A stretch of DNA of 64,000 nt from Rostrohypoxylon terebratum. Taxonomy: Eukaryota > Ascomycota > Sordariomycetes > Xylariales > Hypoxylaceae. Position numbers and translations under genes: made by a program. This document shows positions 46,077 through 57,500 of the stretch, piece after piece (positions within the stretch are counted from its first letter, which is position 1; each line of letters starts with the position of its first letter). The notes below the pieces were generated by a model. It saw only the letters and a list, made by a program, of their open reading frames with translations. It did not search any database and was not told the DNA's origin. Location of the stretch: NCBI GenBank assembly GCA_022497145.1, contig MU385895.1, forward strand, positions 62,001 through 126,000, written 5' to 3'.

Positions 46077-46966
46077 ATGCCTCCCAGAATACCACTTCTA
46101 GGCGCTCTTTGGCGACCCTCCGCCTTTTTCAGACCCCAACAGATCGCCAGCATATCATCAAGCCCCTCTCCTCAAGACCGTAAGTCCATACATCCCACCT
46201 CTCAACCTCAGCCACAACCACAACCACAACCATAACATAACCATAACCACCATCTAACACCTTCCCCAGTACGTCCCAACCCCGGCACGACAACAGCAAC
46301 CTCCCAACTCCTCGACATCGACGACGCGCCCGCGACTCCCGCCCAGCCAGCGAACCCGACAAACGTAGCAGTGGGGATCTACGAAGACATCTACGACAAC
46401 CTGAAGGGGACGCGGCAGCGGGCGCGCAACATCGACGAGGAGCTGAAGATGAAGAACCAGAACGACGAGTACGCGCGCCAGATGACGCGGCGCTGGAACA
46501 CCGGCGACGTCTACGCCCCCCACGACATCAGTCCCGCCGAGATGAGGAAGTGGCGCCGCACCCAACAAAGGAAGAAGGATCTCGTCGATATGCTTGGTTT
46601 GAGCCCTCTTGACATGTACCGTGTAAGTGCTTCTTTGATATCCGGGATGAGGGGATAAGACGTGCGAGGGAGAAGGGGGAAAAGGAGGAAAGGGGAGGGG
46701 AAATGGTTCAAGCAGTAAAAACTAATGAACGCCCTCGACAGAACTTCTCCGTCATCTCCGAATTCACCACGCCCCACGGCAGGATAAGGAGGGCGCAAGA
46801 CACGGGCCTGCGCCCGCCGAACCAAAGGAAAATGGCTAAAGCGATCCGGCGTGCCATAGGTTTGGGCCTACATCCCAGTGTACACAAGCACCCCGAGCTC
46901 CTAGTCCGCGATACGTACAAATTCTACGAGCAGAACATCGCCACGTCTCAGAATTACAGGAGCTAA
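46077..46966 (+). CDS. RSM18: Mitochondrial small-subunit ribosomal protein bS18m
   Basis: A mitochondrial ribosome component. Model: join(46077..46179, 46270..46622, 46742..46966), 226 residues. The first intron (90 bp, GTAAGT...CCCCAG) and second intron (119 bp, GTAAGT...CGACAG, branch ACTAATG) keep phase. The N-terminus (MPPRIPLLGALWRPSAFFRP) is basic and hydrophobic, as in a mitochondrial presequence. The conserved bS18 core is in the last exon: NFSVISEFTTPHGRIRRAQD then GLRPPNQRKMAKAIRRAIGL and GLHPSVHKHPELL. The middle part (about 45-150) is a fungal extension with many charged residues. Unspliced, exon 1 would run into a Gln-Pro repeat and stop, which shows the first intron is real. 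Confidence 0.92.
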
Positions 46967-47093
46967 GCGGTGCGTTGTACAACGGTTCGATGTCCTCTTT
47001 TTTGATACCATCTATGTACAGAGAGAGGCCGGCATGAAGTATCTAGATGTATGAATAGTGTTGTACAGAGATCAATTCATTCACATCGTCAAA

Positions 47094-49555
47094 TTATGCC
47101 TTCCACGGCCGGAAGACCTTGAATACCGGCAGACCTTCCTTGCTTTTCCTGGCGTGATGTTCTTTTAGTTTCCCCCATACTTTTGGGTATTCATCATTTG
47201 CCCATGCCTCGAACTCTGATTTCATCTCTATCGACGGCAACGCATTGTATATGTGACCGAGGCTATGTAAACGTCAGTCGCGGGGCCTCTATTATGTTGG
47301 AATCGAATCACTTACTCGAAGTAACCAGGCGGTTCCCCGACCGCGTTCTCCATATCCTCCAACAATGTCTTCGCCTTTATGAGGTGGCTGTGTGCTGCCA
47401 TCGTTATCACGTACGCCAGGTAGACGTTTTTGGGTATATCGATCTCCATCCTTTGCATCTTGTCCCAGAGTTCATCCGCAAGCACATCGCCATCGGAGAG
47501 GATTTCGTAAGCTCTGAGCACGATTTCAAGCGAGGCATACGATGGCCCTTCGGGGGACGAACTAATCTCCTTCCAAATGTCGAGAGACCGGTAGGGTAAA
47601 CCACATGCTACGTGTGCGATCATCAACGCGTTGAATAGCTGCGTGTTGGGTTGGATTGTAGTATCCATCTTCAGCATGTTATGGACCGTTTTCATGCTCT
47701 CTTCATCGGGCCACTTGCCGATTCCTTCGAAAAAGCGTACATAAGTGTCGAGAGTAGGTCGGAGATGCGGATTTCCTATGGCACGCATATGTCCAAAAGT
47801 ATGCGCCGCCATGTCTGCACGACGCCTGTCAAAGAAGGCGTCCATGATTTTGACTCTAGATTCAGGGCGTGTCTCGGGGAAGAATTGGCGCAACAGGGAG
47901 TATGCATCCCAGACTCGAGCCGTACTATTACTCTTATCCAAGCAGTAATTCACGAAGGCATCCTGGACCATCGTGCGCTCGACAACGCTGTAATACGTGG
48001 TGTGAAGTGACAGAGTGTCAATCACTTCGAAGGTTTCATCATTTTTGAGGAAAGCCATGCAGATTGACACCACCGTTTCGGGTTCTAGCGTGACAAATCG
48101 TTGTTCAAGGTAGCTAGTAACGTTAAGAACCCGTTCAAAGACCGGGTTTGGATCAGCACACAATGCACGGATGAGGGAATTTAAGATAGCAATTTCTTGG
48201 TCTTTCGTCGGTACGTCTAGGTCTTCGAAGACTTGGAACGTGGCGAATGCACCATCTAGGTCATTCGCGCGGATTCGATACTCCAACTGCAACATATAAG
48301 TCTTATAATTTGGTTCAAACCCGAGCTTCCTGGATAATGTGATGAGACGCTCGGCCAAATAGGGGTCGTTCTGGTCGGTGGCGATCTTGACGAGGGCATT
48401 CATCGTTCCTATATTCGGTAGGGACTCAGGCCTGTCCTTGTTGTAATCCTGTGCGACTTTTATCATATGCTCGATATGGTCTATTCCCTTTCCAAGCAAC
48501 AGAAGTGCCCATTGGAAAGCAGTATCCCAAGTAGGTTTGTTGTTTTGCCACGGGCCAGATTCTAATTTAGTAATGAGATTCTCATAGACGCCCTTGGCCC
48601 ATTCCTCTTGGCCGTTGCGAAGTGCAAATTGAAGTAGCTTGTAATATGTCATATGAGTTGGAGGCTGGTCTCCTTTGATTGGTTTGTTGAACCAGAACTT
48701 TGTATCCCCAATGCTGTTTTTCTTCGCAAAATAAGTGGTCATAATACCGTGGATTTCCGGATCGTTTTCAAGACCTGCTTTCCTTGCTTTGGAGACAAAG
48801 TCCAAAAGCTCCGGTTCATGACCTTCCTCAGCAAGACCTCGAATAACCGGTACGAAATGTCTCAGTAGATCGGCGAGGGGCTCTATATCTCGCATGGTTT
48901 TATGGTACTGTAGTACCATATCCCTTGCTTCAAGAGCTTTCCCATACTGCGACATGGCCACGATTAACGCATTGAAATCCCTTGGTTTCTGTGCGCCTCG
49001 CCTTTTTAACTCATCATAGATTTCTCGAGAGAGATCGATATGGTGCGTGAAATAATCTCTCGGTGGTTTCAGTAGACATTCCCTGGCAATCCGGAGGTCT
49101 TTTTCAGATAGTCGAGTACCCTGTATGACAACTCCAGGTTTAGCAAGATATAGCAGCGCCCGATGAGCAGACAATGCCTGTGTGGAGTTGACCACTCGGC
49201 TGTGCTGGGTCTTGTATGCAAAGAAATCCCGCCATGCTTGAAGGAGGTCTTCGGGTGTGGGTGGTCGTCTACTATCTGTGGCGCTGACATTTTCGGAGGC
49301 ATGGTATCTGAGTAGGGTCGCATAGCCCGGCTCGGTCTCGAGTTGCTTCAATGCCCTCTGAGTCTTTTGACCAAAGAAATCTTTGATGAAGGTCCTTTTC
49401 TGAACAGTCCTAGCCACCCTGGACCCTACAGGATATACACGAAATGTTGGGCGGGACCGAGACAGGACGAAGGTGGGATGGAGGCAGGCGAGGGGAACGT
49501 GTGCCTCACCCGCAAGAAGGCGTCGCAAGACATGGCGGGTCAATTGCGACCGCAT
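47094..49555 (-). CDS. CIA84: Complex I intermediate-associated protein CIA84-like (PPR)
   Basis: A mitochondrial helical-repeat protein related to Neurospora CIA84, which is needed to assemble the membrane arm of NADH dehydrogenase. Model: complement(join(47094..47262, 47316..49555)), 802 residues. The 53-bp intron (GTAAGT...ACATAG) replaces a stop after PPGYFE with DLGHIYNALPSIEMKSEFEA and a basic end FKVFRPWKA. The first 55 residues are Arg-rich and lack acidic residues until about residue 17, fitting a presequence. TFIKDFFGQK (about 55-64) and LKQLETEPGYATLL open the mature part. PPR-like helical pairs are spread over about 170-720, for example DFNALIVAMSQYGKALEARD, TMNALVKIATDQNDPYLAER and TQLFNALMIAHVACG. 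Some PPR proteins bind RNA, but for CIA84 an assembly role is established. Orthology is by overall pattern. Confidence 0.78.
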
Positions 49556-50817
49556 AATGGGGAAATTAGACTATACGGATCAGTCTACTACATGGCTGTT
49601 AGCATCATTGATGTACCTAAATTAAGTCGGCACTATGCATTGGAGCATTGACTCGCCTGTGCATGGCTAGAGCTGTCGACAGCCTCATCAAAAAGATGGA
49701 AGGTGTACGGAATAAGGTATGTAGTATGACATATGCGACGTGCGACGTGCGATGTGCGATATTGCTTGCTCCTACTAGGTAAAATCCTAAAAAATTGATA
49801 CAAGCCTCCCGCGCGTCATTCACAGCGATAACGCCTCTTGCGCCTACCACAAAATGTGGCGGTCCGGTACCTAAAAGTGGGACAACCTCCGTTAATCCCG
49901 CTACAGCTGCTTTACACTGCGCGACAGCTGGTAAAAAGACTAGCTTATGGAGTCATGGCAGCTGTTGTCCGCAACCTATCCTTTACAAGCTCCTTCTCCT
50001 TTCTATTCTCTTTTCTACCTACATGAGTACTAGTAGGTAATCTTTAAACATACTGGGTACAAATGTCAATATTCACGTTTCATACACTCATAGGTTAAGA
50101 GATCACAAACACAAGATGTTTTTAAGGGATTGAATTCACGAATTGAATTCTTACTATCTTGATATTGGGCGGGATTTCCACCAACCCCATTAATAGGCAG
50201 GCAGGCGGGGTAACAGTATTGAACCCAGGGAGTGCCACAGAAAACCCGTCCTTAGAGGAATTGGATTTCTCTTAATAATACTAGGTAATGTACTATAATT
50301 GGTCAAATCTACTTATCTACTACTAAGAGGGCATCGTTCTCGGGCAGGTATGGATGTGATTGATTCTGAGTTCTGACGCCTCCATCACCATGCATAGTGG
50401 ATTGGAGTTAAACAGGGTTCCTTCAATGCGCATCACTGCGCATTGGGTATCCACTATACGATGCTATAGCAGGATAAGACAACCTTCCCTACTGCTCGTG
50501 TTTGTAGGGGAAGGCTGTCAATCTTAACCCGCATGCCCGCATAGCCACCCCTGAGTCCGGACTTAGGTAACTTTAAATCCAATGTATGTACATCATACGA
50601 AGGCGAGGCTGGAGTTAAGCAATGGCGACTTGAGGCGTTCGATATCTACGACGAAAATGGAAATTTCCAATCAGGCCTAAAATCGACGATATGTCTGTAT
50701 ATAATCCGCGTCACACATCACAGAATACTTCTCCTGAAGTCGCCTCGAGAATTGGACATCAATAGTAAAATACTAGAAATCTAAGTATACGATTAAGATA
50801 CCTACTACACATTCACA
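49556..50817. other. Intergenic, 1.26 kb
   Basis: Marks the border between the housekeeping block and the accessory 50-64 kb part. Short CGACGTGCGA-type repeats occur at about 49737-49760. No gene recognised. Confidence 0.45.
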
Positions 50818-51838
50818 ATGACTTCTTTCGTCAAGCCCCACCGCCCTCTCACCTGGCTCATCACCGGAGCCTCCTCAGGTTTCGGCGAATCTCTAGCTCG
50901 TCTGGTGCTAGCCAATGGCCATAAATTAATTGCTACCTCTCGCAACCTTTCGCGCAACCCATAATTCGTAGCTGAAGTCAATTCCCACGGGAACGGCAGT
51001 AAGTGGCTCAAACTAGATGTAGATGACCAGGAAAGTGGAAAGCTTATGTGAGTAAGCCCCTTTCTCAACGATCTTAAAAGCCGATCCTCAAGGTCCCTAA
51101 TGACTGATGGATCATGTATTAGCGAGTCTCTTGAGGCCTCTGGGGATCATATAGATGTCTTGGTGAATAATGCCGGTTACTCCATCTACGGGCCGGTGGA
51201 AACCCTCACCGAAGATGAAGTGCGAGCGCTGATGGATACTCTGTACTTCGGTCCGCTCAGGCTCATCCGCGCTGTTATACCTCACATGCGGCAGCGAAAG
51301 TACGGTGTCATTGTGAACATGAGCAGTGGTGCTGGTTTAGAGGGAAGAGATAGCATGGGTGGTTATGCTGGAGCCAAGGCCGCCCTCAATGGTAAGGATC
51401 CCGAAGAAGCGTCTTATATCCTGCGTTTTTCTATGCTCATGAAACTATTCAGGAATGTCCAAGGTTCTCGCTAAGGAAATCGCACCGTTTGGCATACGTA
51501 CTCTAACGGTTACCCTTGGAACTTTCAATACTAATTTCATCGACGCTACCATCGTTAGTAAGAAAGGCGTCCCTGAAGCATACAAGGGATCTGTGGCAGA
51601 GCAGATGGTTCAGATCATGTCTAGCGGCTCCCTCAAGCCAAATGGCGATAAAGACAAGGCAATGAAGGTGCTGTACGAGGTTATCGTCGGTGAAGGCGTT
51701 GGGAAGGGCCACGAAGCCGAACGGCTTTTGCCCCTAGGTCAAGATATGACTGTTCGTTTGAAGACAGTCCAGGACTATCTTGGCCATGCCATGGAGGTGT
51801 TTGGTGACGTCTGCAATAATGTCTACTTGGAAAAGTAG
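50818..51838 (+). pseudogene. Short-chain dehydrogenase/reductase with in-frame stop
   Basis: A classical SDR (NAD(P)-dependent oxidoreductase) by all landmarks, broken by one stop codon. Model: join(50818..51047, 51123..51391, 51453..51838), 295 codons. Splicing is sound (GTGAGT...TATTAG, GTAAGG...TTCAG). Exon 1 has the cofactor motif ITGASSGFGESLA. At codon 49 (50962-50964) TAA interrupts the otherwise normal SRNLSRNP...FVAEVNSHG, where relatives usually have Lys or another residue. After it come DVLVNNAGYSIYGPVETLTE, VNMSSGAGLEG, and the active-site pair YAGAKAAL (Tyr...Lys). The C-terminal part continues to NVYLEK. No frameshift or second stop is present. It is a recent nonsense allele, a readthrough case, or a sequence error. 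A start downstream of the stop would lose the cofactor site. Confidence 0.85.
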
Positions 51839-52328
51839 TCGCACGTCTATCGATTCGAAAACGAAAAACAAAAATTAGCACGAGATGGCTTTCAAGAGAA
51901 TCTTTCTCAGCATTGATCGCAGATCGCAGAAAAGGGGGATTATGTAAACTAACATGTCTATTCCGGTCTATTCGTTCAGCCTTCATTTCGAATCACGCCT
52001 TCCCCCAATTCCTCTAATTCCCCGAGACGTGAAAGTGGCAACAGCTGGAGGGCTCACTTGCAAATTCTAACCTCTTGCACTTGCACTTGCACTTGCCTCT
52101 TCCCACAGTCGAATCCAAGATGAAAGTTTGGACAAAAAGGACCCAATTCTTACCTACTAGTTACCCACTAGTTAGGTACCTACTGAGATTTTAGAAATCT
52201 GCTTCCAAGTTGTCATTTACGAAATAATCATCCTATTCCGCATGACCAATCTTTTTGGTAGAAGAACAGATTGCTATCCATTGGATTTATAAGATACTTA
52301 TTTCTCCCGCATTCCTCGCCCTGTTGGT
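51839..52328. other. Intergenic, upstream of the Fungal_trans_2 gene
   Basis: About 490 bp. It holds a TTGCAC tandem array (about 52075-52096). If the regulator once had an intact zinc cluster, its missing first cysteines should lie near the right end, but no CxxC-coding frame was found. Confidence 0.5.
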
Positions 52329-54086
52329 ATGAATTGGCTACGCCGTAAGCCTCGTTGGGCATCTCGACCTCAAGGTCAAAAATGCGACCAACTAAGCTCG
52401 GTATATGATAACTGCGTTTTAGAAGAGTCAACCTGCGAATACGATAAGCCGAATATATTAAATGGCGGTGCTAGGCCTGAGACGAAAGAGGATCCCAAGC
52501 GTCGGATCGAAGAAAAGAAGCATGTCAATGTGGATGAATCCAGTGCGTCTGTCTCCGAGATCCAAGGCAAATCGATCGGAACTCCAGTATGCGAATGGGT
52601 AGGCAAACTCGCCACGCCCCCAGAAAAACCTGAAGATAATGCGGGTGATAAGATGGTCCTGTGTTCTAATGGCTCTCCTGCCGAGCCCCGACGAGAGTCC
52701 GATTCGTCGACTGCTAGTTGCGAACCTTATAGAAGGGAGCCCTTTGATAGACGTGAGATTTTCCAGGTCGACTTTTACCTCGAGGACGTCTTCCCCTTCC
52801 TGTTCCCATTTTACCGCCCTCGCCCTCTCCAAGGCGGTAGATCGTGGATATTGGAATCAGCAATGAGCGACCAGCTAGTACGAATGATTATCACCTGTCA
52901 AGCATCACATTTCTTTTCCCTTCTCAGAGGCACTACCCGTGATGAAGATCAGAAAAGGGTCGCGAAAATAATAGATTTTACTTTTGAAATAGTGACACAG
53001 GGGCTACGGGACTTCGTCGATATGGGCATCAAACACTTGCGCCATGCTATACAAATATTAGTAGCTATGCTACAAGTCCAACGTTTTGAGATTTCTATCT
53101 CGATCTTTCACAATTGTCAGCAACACCTCGATGCCGCAATGTGTATATTCAAAGGGATTCTTGGAAGCACGTCGCACGGACTGAAGAAGCCCCATTCAAG
53201 CTTCGTGGAGATCATGCATGGTCTAGAGGTCGAGACCCGTAAGGAACCAGGATGGGGCCTTCCATTTAAGAGTGCAGAGCAGACTGGCTTTCGGTTCTCT
53301 TCTGCTCTTCTGATATTTGACGACATAATTTCCAGCACGACACTCCAGGAGGAACCTAGACTCTTTCAGTACCTCCCTTATCTTCTAGGTTGTGAAAGCG
53401 AACTTGCAGGCCAACCTAAACCTCTTATAAACCTTGCCGATATCATAGGGTGTCAGAATTTTGTGATGCTCAAGATAGCCGATATCTCCGCGCTTAATGC
53501 ATGGAAACATCAATGCAAGCGAGCTGAATATACCGATGCTAACACGATGGCACAGCGTGCGGCGCCCATCTACGAAGCGTTGGAGGATTACCTTGCGAAA
53601 CTTGAGAGGAACCAAGAAAATTTGATATCCACTCAGAATATCCAACAGGATATCTTCATAACAGATCCTAATGAACAATCACCAGCACTCTCTAACCAGG
53701 TTATTTTCACGACTCGCGTCTGGGCTCATGCAGCAGCCCTCTATCTATCTCTCATTACGGCTGAATGGAAGTCCACCAACATAGAGACGCACTATCATGT
53801 CAATCGAATTATCGATATACTTGCTCGCGACATATCACCACCAGCACGTCTTCGTGCGATGGCGTGGCCGATCTACGTGGCCGGCTGCCTCGCAAGACCA
53901 GAGGAAGAGAACTCCCTGTATGGTATTATCGAGAGCCTACAACCACCCAGTCTATTCAGTACGGTATACAAGGCGCTTGACATCATGGAGAACGTATGGG
54001 GAACTAGGGGAGAAAGGGATGCATCATCCCGCGATCTCGCGGCCTGCTTCAAGAGTCTGAGTGATGAGCTATTATTACTTGTTTAA
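52329..54086 (+). CDS. Fungal_trans_2-type regulator with broken Zn(2)Cys(6) cluster
   Basis: A single frame of 585 residues. The bulk (about 140-575) has the look of the Fungal_trans_2 regulatory domain: FYLEDVFPFLFPFYRPRPLQ near 148-167, then a helical domain ending in CLARPEEENSLY and a leucine-rich C-terminus. Intact members begin with a six-cysteine zinc cluster that binds DNA. Here only the last part is visible: KCDQLSSVYDNCVLEESTCEY (19-39), with Cys at 19, 30 and 37 and Tyr where a fourth Cys is expected. The first two Cys are absent, and WLRRK is separated from KCDQ by ten extra residues coded by 30 nt bounded by GT and AG. Either the DNA-binding domain has decayed or the true start lies in an upstream exon I could not find. 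It lies directly downstream of the damaged SDR. Confidence 0.65.
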   Translation: MNWLRRKPRWASRPQGQKCDQLSSVYDNCVLEESTCEYDKPNILNGGARPETKEDPKRRIEEKKHVNVDESSASVSEIQGKSIGTPVCEWVGKLATPPEKPEDNAGDKMVLCSNGSPAEPRRESDSSTASCEPYRREPFDRREIFQVDFYLEDVFPFLFPFYRPRPLQGGRSWILESAMSDQLVRMIITCQASHFFSLLRGTTRDEDQKRVAKIIDFTFEIVTQGLRDFVDMGIKHLRHAIQILVAMLQVQRFEISISIFHNCQQHLDAAMCIFKGILGSTSHGLKKPHSSFVEIMHGLEVETRKEPGWGLPFKSAEQTGFRFSSALLIFDDIISSTTLQEEPRLFQYLPYLLGCESELAGQPKPLINLADIIGCQNFVMLKIADISALNAWKHQCKRAEYTDANTMAQRAAPIYEALEDYLAKLERNQENLISTQNIQQDIFITDPNEQSPALSNQVIFTTRVWAHAAALYLSLITAEWKSTNIETHYHVNRIIDILARDISPPARLRAMAWPIYVAGCLARPEEENSLYGIIESLQPPSLFSTVYKALDIMENVWGTRGERDASSRDLAACFKSLSDELLLLV

Positions 54087-54691
54087 CGGGTTCACTACAT
54101 AAGTTCACTATCGTTAGACTTAGAGACATGGGTATTCAACACGAGTTTTAATACCGTTCAATTGCGCCTATAAAATCCCGCTCCCTCTCTAAACACTCAT
54201 GATTAGTAGAAAAGGGCTTGTCATACCTTGGGGTTAGGGTTAGGGTATGAGACAGCTGCTTGGGTAACAGAAATTTTGAGAGGTTCAGGATTTTCAGACT
54301 CCAACTGGCAACAGACAACAGAGGTCATAATCTCGAATATCCCGATAAAGCACATTGGACCGAATGACTTATGGAGTATTCCAGCAAAAACCCTACTCCT
54401 TCCATGGCTGACCGATGACTATCATGACTAATCTCTGACTAAGTTCTGACTAATCTGTCTCGATTGCCTCCCCTATTGTTGCAAGCGACAGGTAAAATCG
54501 ATAAATGCTCGTGTAGGCTTACATGCATCACCCAGGAAAATCTTCAATGAGTGATTCGTAAAGAGTGAATGGTGTTGGTGACAAAATCCTCCTCTTCTGC
54601 CTACGCCCTAGTCGCTTCGAGCCATGAGATAACTTGTTGGAGCTGTATCCTTGGGGTTGGTTATTGAGGCTGGAAAAAAAATACGATGCTG
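54087..54691. other. Intergenic with telomere-type tract
   Basis: About 600 bp between the regulator and the convergent transporter gene. The TTAGGG tract is listed separately. No gene recognised. Confidence 0.45.
54230..54246 (+). repeat. Interstitial telomere-type tract (TTAGGG)
   Basis: GGGGTTAGGGTTAGGGT, just over two units, G-rich on the plus strand. It lies in gene-free DNA about 140 bp after the regulator stop codon. Confidence 0.85.
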
Positions 54692-55978
54692 CTATGGATT
54701 GGCATTGGTTTGTTCAGGGTGGGTTTCTTCTAAACTCAATCTGCCTGCCTCTTCATCTTCACATCTGATGTCCTTGTATTCGGCAGTATCCGGTTTCTGG
54801 ACGTTCCCGACCAGGGTAACGAGAGTCAGACTGGCAATGACAATCACGGCACCTAAGATTTCCCAAAGATTGATTGTGGATTGGAATAAGACGCGATCCA
54901 GTATGAGAGCCCAGACTATCTGCGAGTATATCATGACCGTAGCAGCTGAAGAAGTGTCGCTCGAGATTCCAACTGTGAGGGTGAATTCCTGATTCAAAGT
55001 TAGAAATGCTTCGCCGATTATAGAAAATGAAGACATAAAATGAGCTCACCATCGATAAACCACAGATGCCGATATACGCAAGACAGAGCCACGTGAGCGG
55101 ATTCCTTGGCCATGTGAGTCCTGGAACTAGCATGAGGCCAATCCAGCTCACAGTTGCTAAGCTCCACGCGAATACGTTAACACTGGTCAGCGGATGAGCT
55201 CTCTTTCCAATGCAGCGGATTGAGGTGATGGTAATCTAGGATAATCTTAGTATAGATAAACTTGGAGGTGCTACATGCTTGTCACTTACTACACCACCAC
55301 AAAGGCCCAGCACAGCAAAAGCTAAGCCTTTCATGTTGGCTGCTGGATCACTAGAGACATCACGTTGGGTGGCCTGTACCGAGCCAAATATCTCTTCAGG
55401 TTGGGATATGAGCACAACTCCTCCGAGCGCTCCAATGGCGCCGAGGCAATCAGTCCATTGGACAGTAGCGAATGACAGATATCGTGTTAGGATCAACGAC
55501 CCAAGAGGACCAAGAAAGTTCAAAGCAGTCGCTTCACTAAGGTTTAAATATTTCATAGAAACTATCACATATCGACAGTCAGCACAACAAGTCACATCGC
55601 CTAACACCCGAAGCCAGCAAGGCAAAAATTACGACATGACGATATGATATCGAGAAGTGACTTACAGAAGAATCCCGAAGCACCACAGGTACCACCGAGA
55701 GCTCGCAGCAGAATTAAACCCCGAACATCAGGAGATCCGAACAAGATGTCGGACTTCTTATCGCCGCCGCCGATGTGCCAAAGATACCAGGTACATCCGA
55801 GGGCGGTGATCAACATCCGGACATGGAGGACCTGGAAGGGGTGAACTTCCTCGAGCCTAGTCTCGGCGTACTTCGCGGCGGCGTTCAGGGTGGCGGCGGC
55901 CACTTGGGAAGCTAAGACGAATAACGAGGGACGATAGCGCTCGACCAAGGACAACATGGCCCCCGAATCTTTCGCCAT
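54692..55978 (-). CDS. DMT-superfamily (EamA) transporter
   Basis: A multi-pass membrane protein of the drug/metabolite transporter superfamily; substrate unknown. Model: complement(join(54692..54988, 55050..55235, 55290..55561, 55666..55978)), 355 residues. Introns are 104, 54 and 61 bp and keep phase. They restore GASGFFFSMKYLNLSEATAL, GLCGGVITITSIRCIG and GICGLSMEFTLTVGI. About ten hydrophobic segments are visible, arranged as two EamA repeats. The first repeat ends with ALGGVVLISQP and the second with ILGAVIVIASLTLVTL, the usual last helix. I start at 55978 (MAKDSGAMLSLVERYRPSLF), the first ATG in frame. The C-terminal tail is acidic and cytosolic. Relatives in filamentous fungi move nucleotide-sugars or small metabolites, but nothing here fixes the substrate. 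Confidence 0.85.
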
Positions 55979-57500
55979 TATGGGCAACAGGCCCGATCAA
56001 TGGTGGTTTAAACGAGTGACGATGCCAAAATGGCTTGAGGATGGAATGATGATGATTCACATCGCCCTTCTTCAGATAAAACGCGACTTTGTCGTCGTTT
56101 GTTTGAGAAAGGCCAAGTCCGAGCCAAATATGGTGCTCCACAATGGATGGGTATTGTAATTTCGATCGTCGAACGGATGCGGCGGTCGTCCCCAGCTCCT
56201 GTCAGTCCAAATTGGGCATAATGTGATGCAACCCTGAATACCAATTCTCTGGTTGATTTTCAGCAGGGATTGCGATAATGAATACGGGACAACGTGCTTT
56301 CCTGCCTGTGACAGATGTCTTATGTGCAAATGCCTAAGTTGCCCAAAGAAAGCACTGCAACATACCGCTTTTTTGTAGGCAAGAATCGTCGGTAGCATTA
56401 ACAATATACATGATACGAAGTACAATGAATGGCATCCACTGCACTTGGTATGAACCAAACCTTATTCTCATACCTGCGCTATTGTCCGCTCAGGGGAAAC
56501 ACGGAACGAAGCCGGTAAGCCGCAAATATGAAATCGGGAACCCCGCAAGATTTAACTTGACAGCCCTGAATGCCGAAAATCCGAAAGGGTTTACATGAAT
56601 ATTTAGGTAATTTCAGAATATCGAATACACTTCGACGAGTTCACAAAAGTTGTAACATGGGTTGTCCCTATTCCCGTCTTCAAAGGCGGTAAAATCCACA
56701 TAATTTTAATAAATTGCTACGCGTTTTTTCCCGTCCTATTGTAAGTTTCAAAAATCTGTAAGTACGAATAGGCCAATACAAAGTAAACATGAAGGGCTTC
56801 CGTTTTCCAAATCATAGATAGATCAATGGACATCCATACGCCAAGTCGAGGGTTATTAAGTCATTCTAGGTTTCTTCAGGGCGCTCCCCTGCAAAGCGAA
56901 ACAACTAAGAGAAATCTAACCAATCAAATGCCGAATTTGGCCCAATACTTACCCTTTATGGAAAATAATAGGCTATCACAACCAATCAGATTAAAGGGGC
57001 TTGAGAAGTTCACCGATCTTGCTTGCTGTTTATTACCCCTAACCCTAACCCTCGCAATCGAATACATCTCCAGCAACTTCTTCATCATCCGGGCTGCCGG
57101 GTCAAAAATAAGTCTGAATGATGTCACATTACGATACTTTGCACGCGGCTCCGCGATTTCATTGATGTCAAGTCCTCCAATCAGATTACGATTCTTAGAA
57201 AATAACGAGCAACCAAACTCTCGTGTTTACTAGATCATCAGAAGAGACGACCGATTTACTAATGAACGAAGAGAAATGCTTACGCAGTACAGCTGACTTA
57301 AGCAATACAGCTAAGTTGTCTGACTCAGCTATGTTAATAATCAACGTACGCCACCTTAAGTGATGTCGCACAAGCTGATTGAATGAACGCTGATCTAATC
57401 ATAGATTACCTAATTACTCTGTAAAACGAGCTGTTGATGAAGATATTATATATATTAAACTGGTCTATGAAAGCACTTTTAGTGAATCCACTTTTCGGAG
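55979..57500. other. Gene-free region with telomere-type tract
   Basis: About 1.5 kb. A plus-strand frame at 56826-57233 spans the CCCTAA tract and shows no family features. The rest is unremarkable. Confidence 0.45.
57036..57051 (-). repeat. Interstitial telomere-type tract (CCCTAA on plus strand)
   Basis: CCCCTAACCCTAACCC on the plus strand, so the G-rich strand is minus, opposite to the tracts at 34578 and 54230. Confidence 0.85.

Noticed and set aside
56826..57233. 135-codon frame spanning the CCCTAA tract
   Set aside because: No domain, no splice logic, and the tract itself forces part of the frame. Treated as chance.
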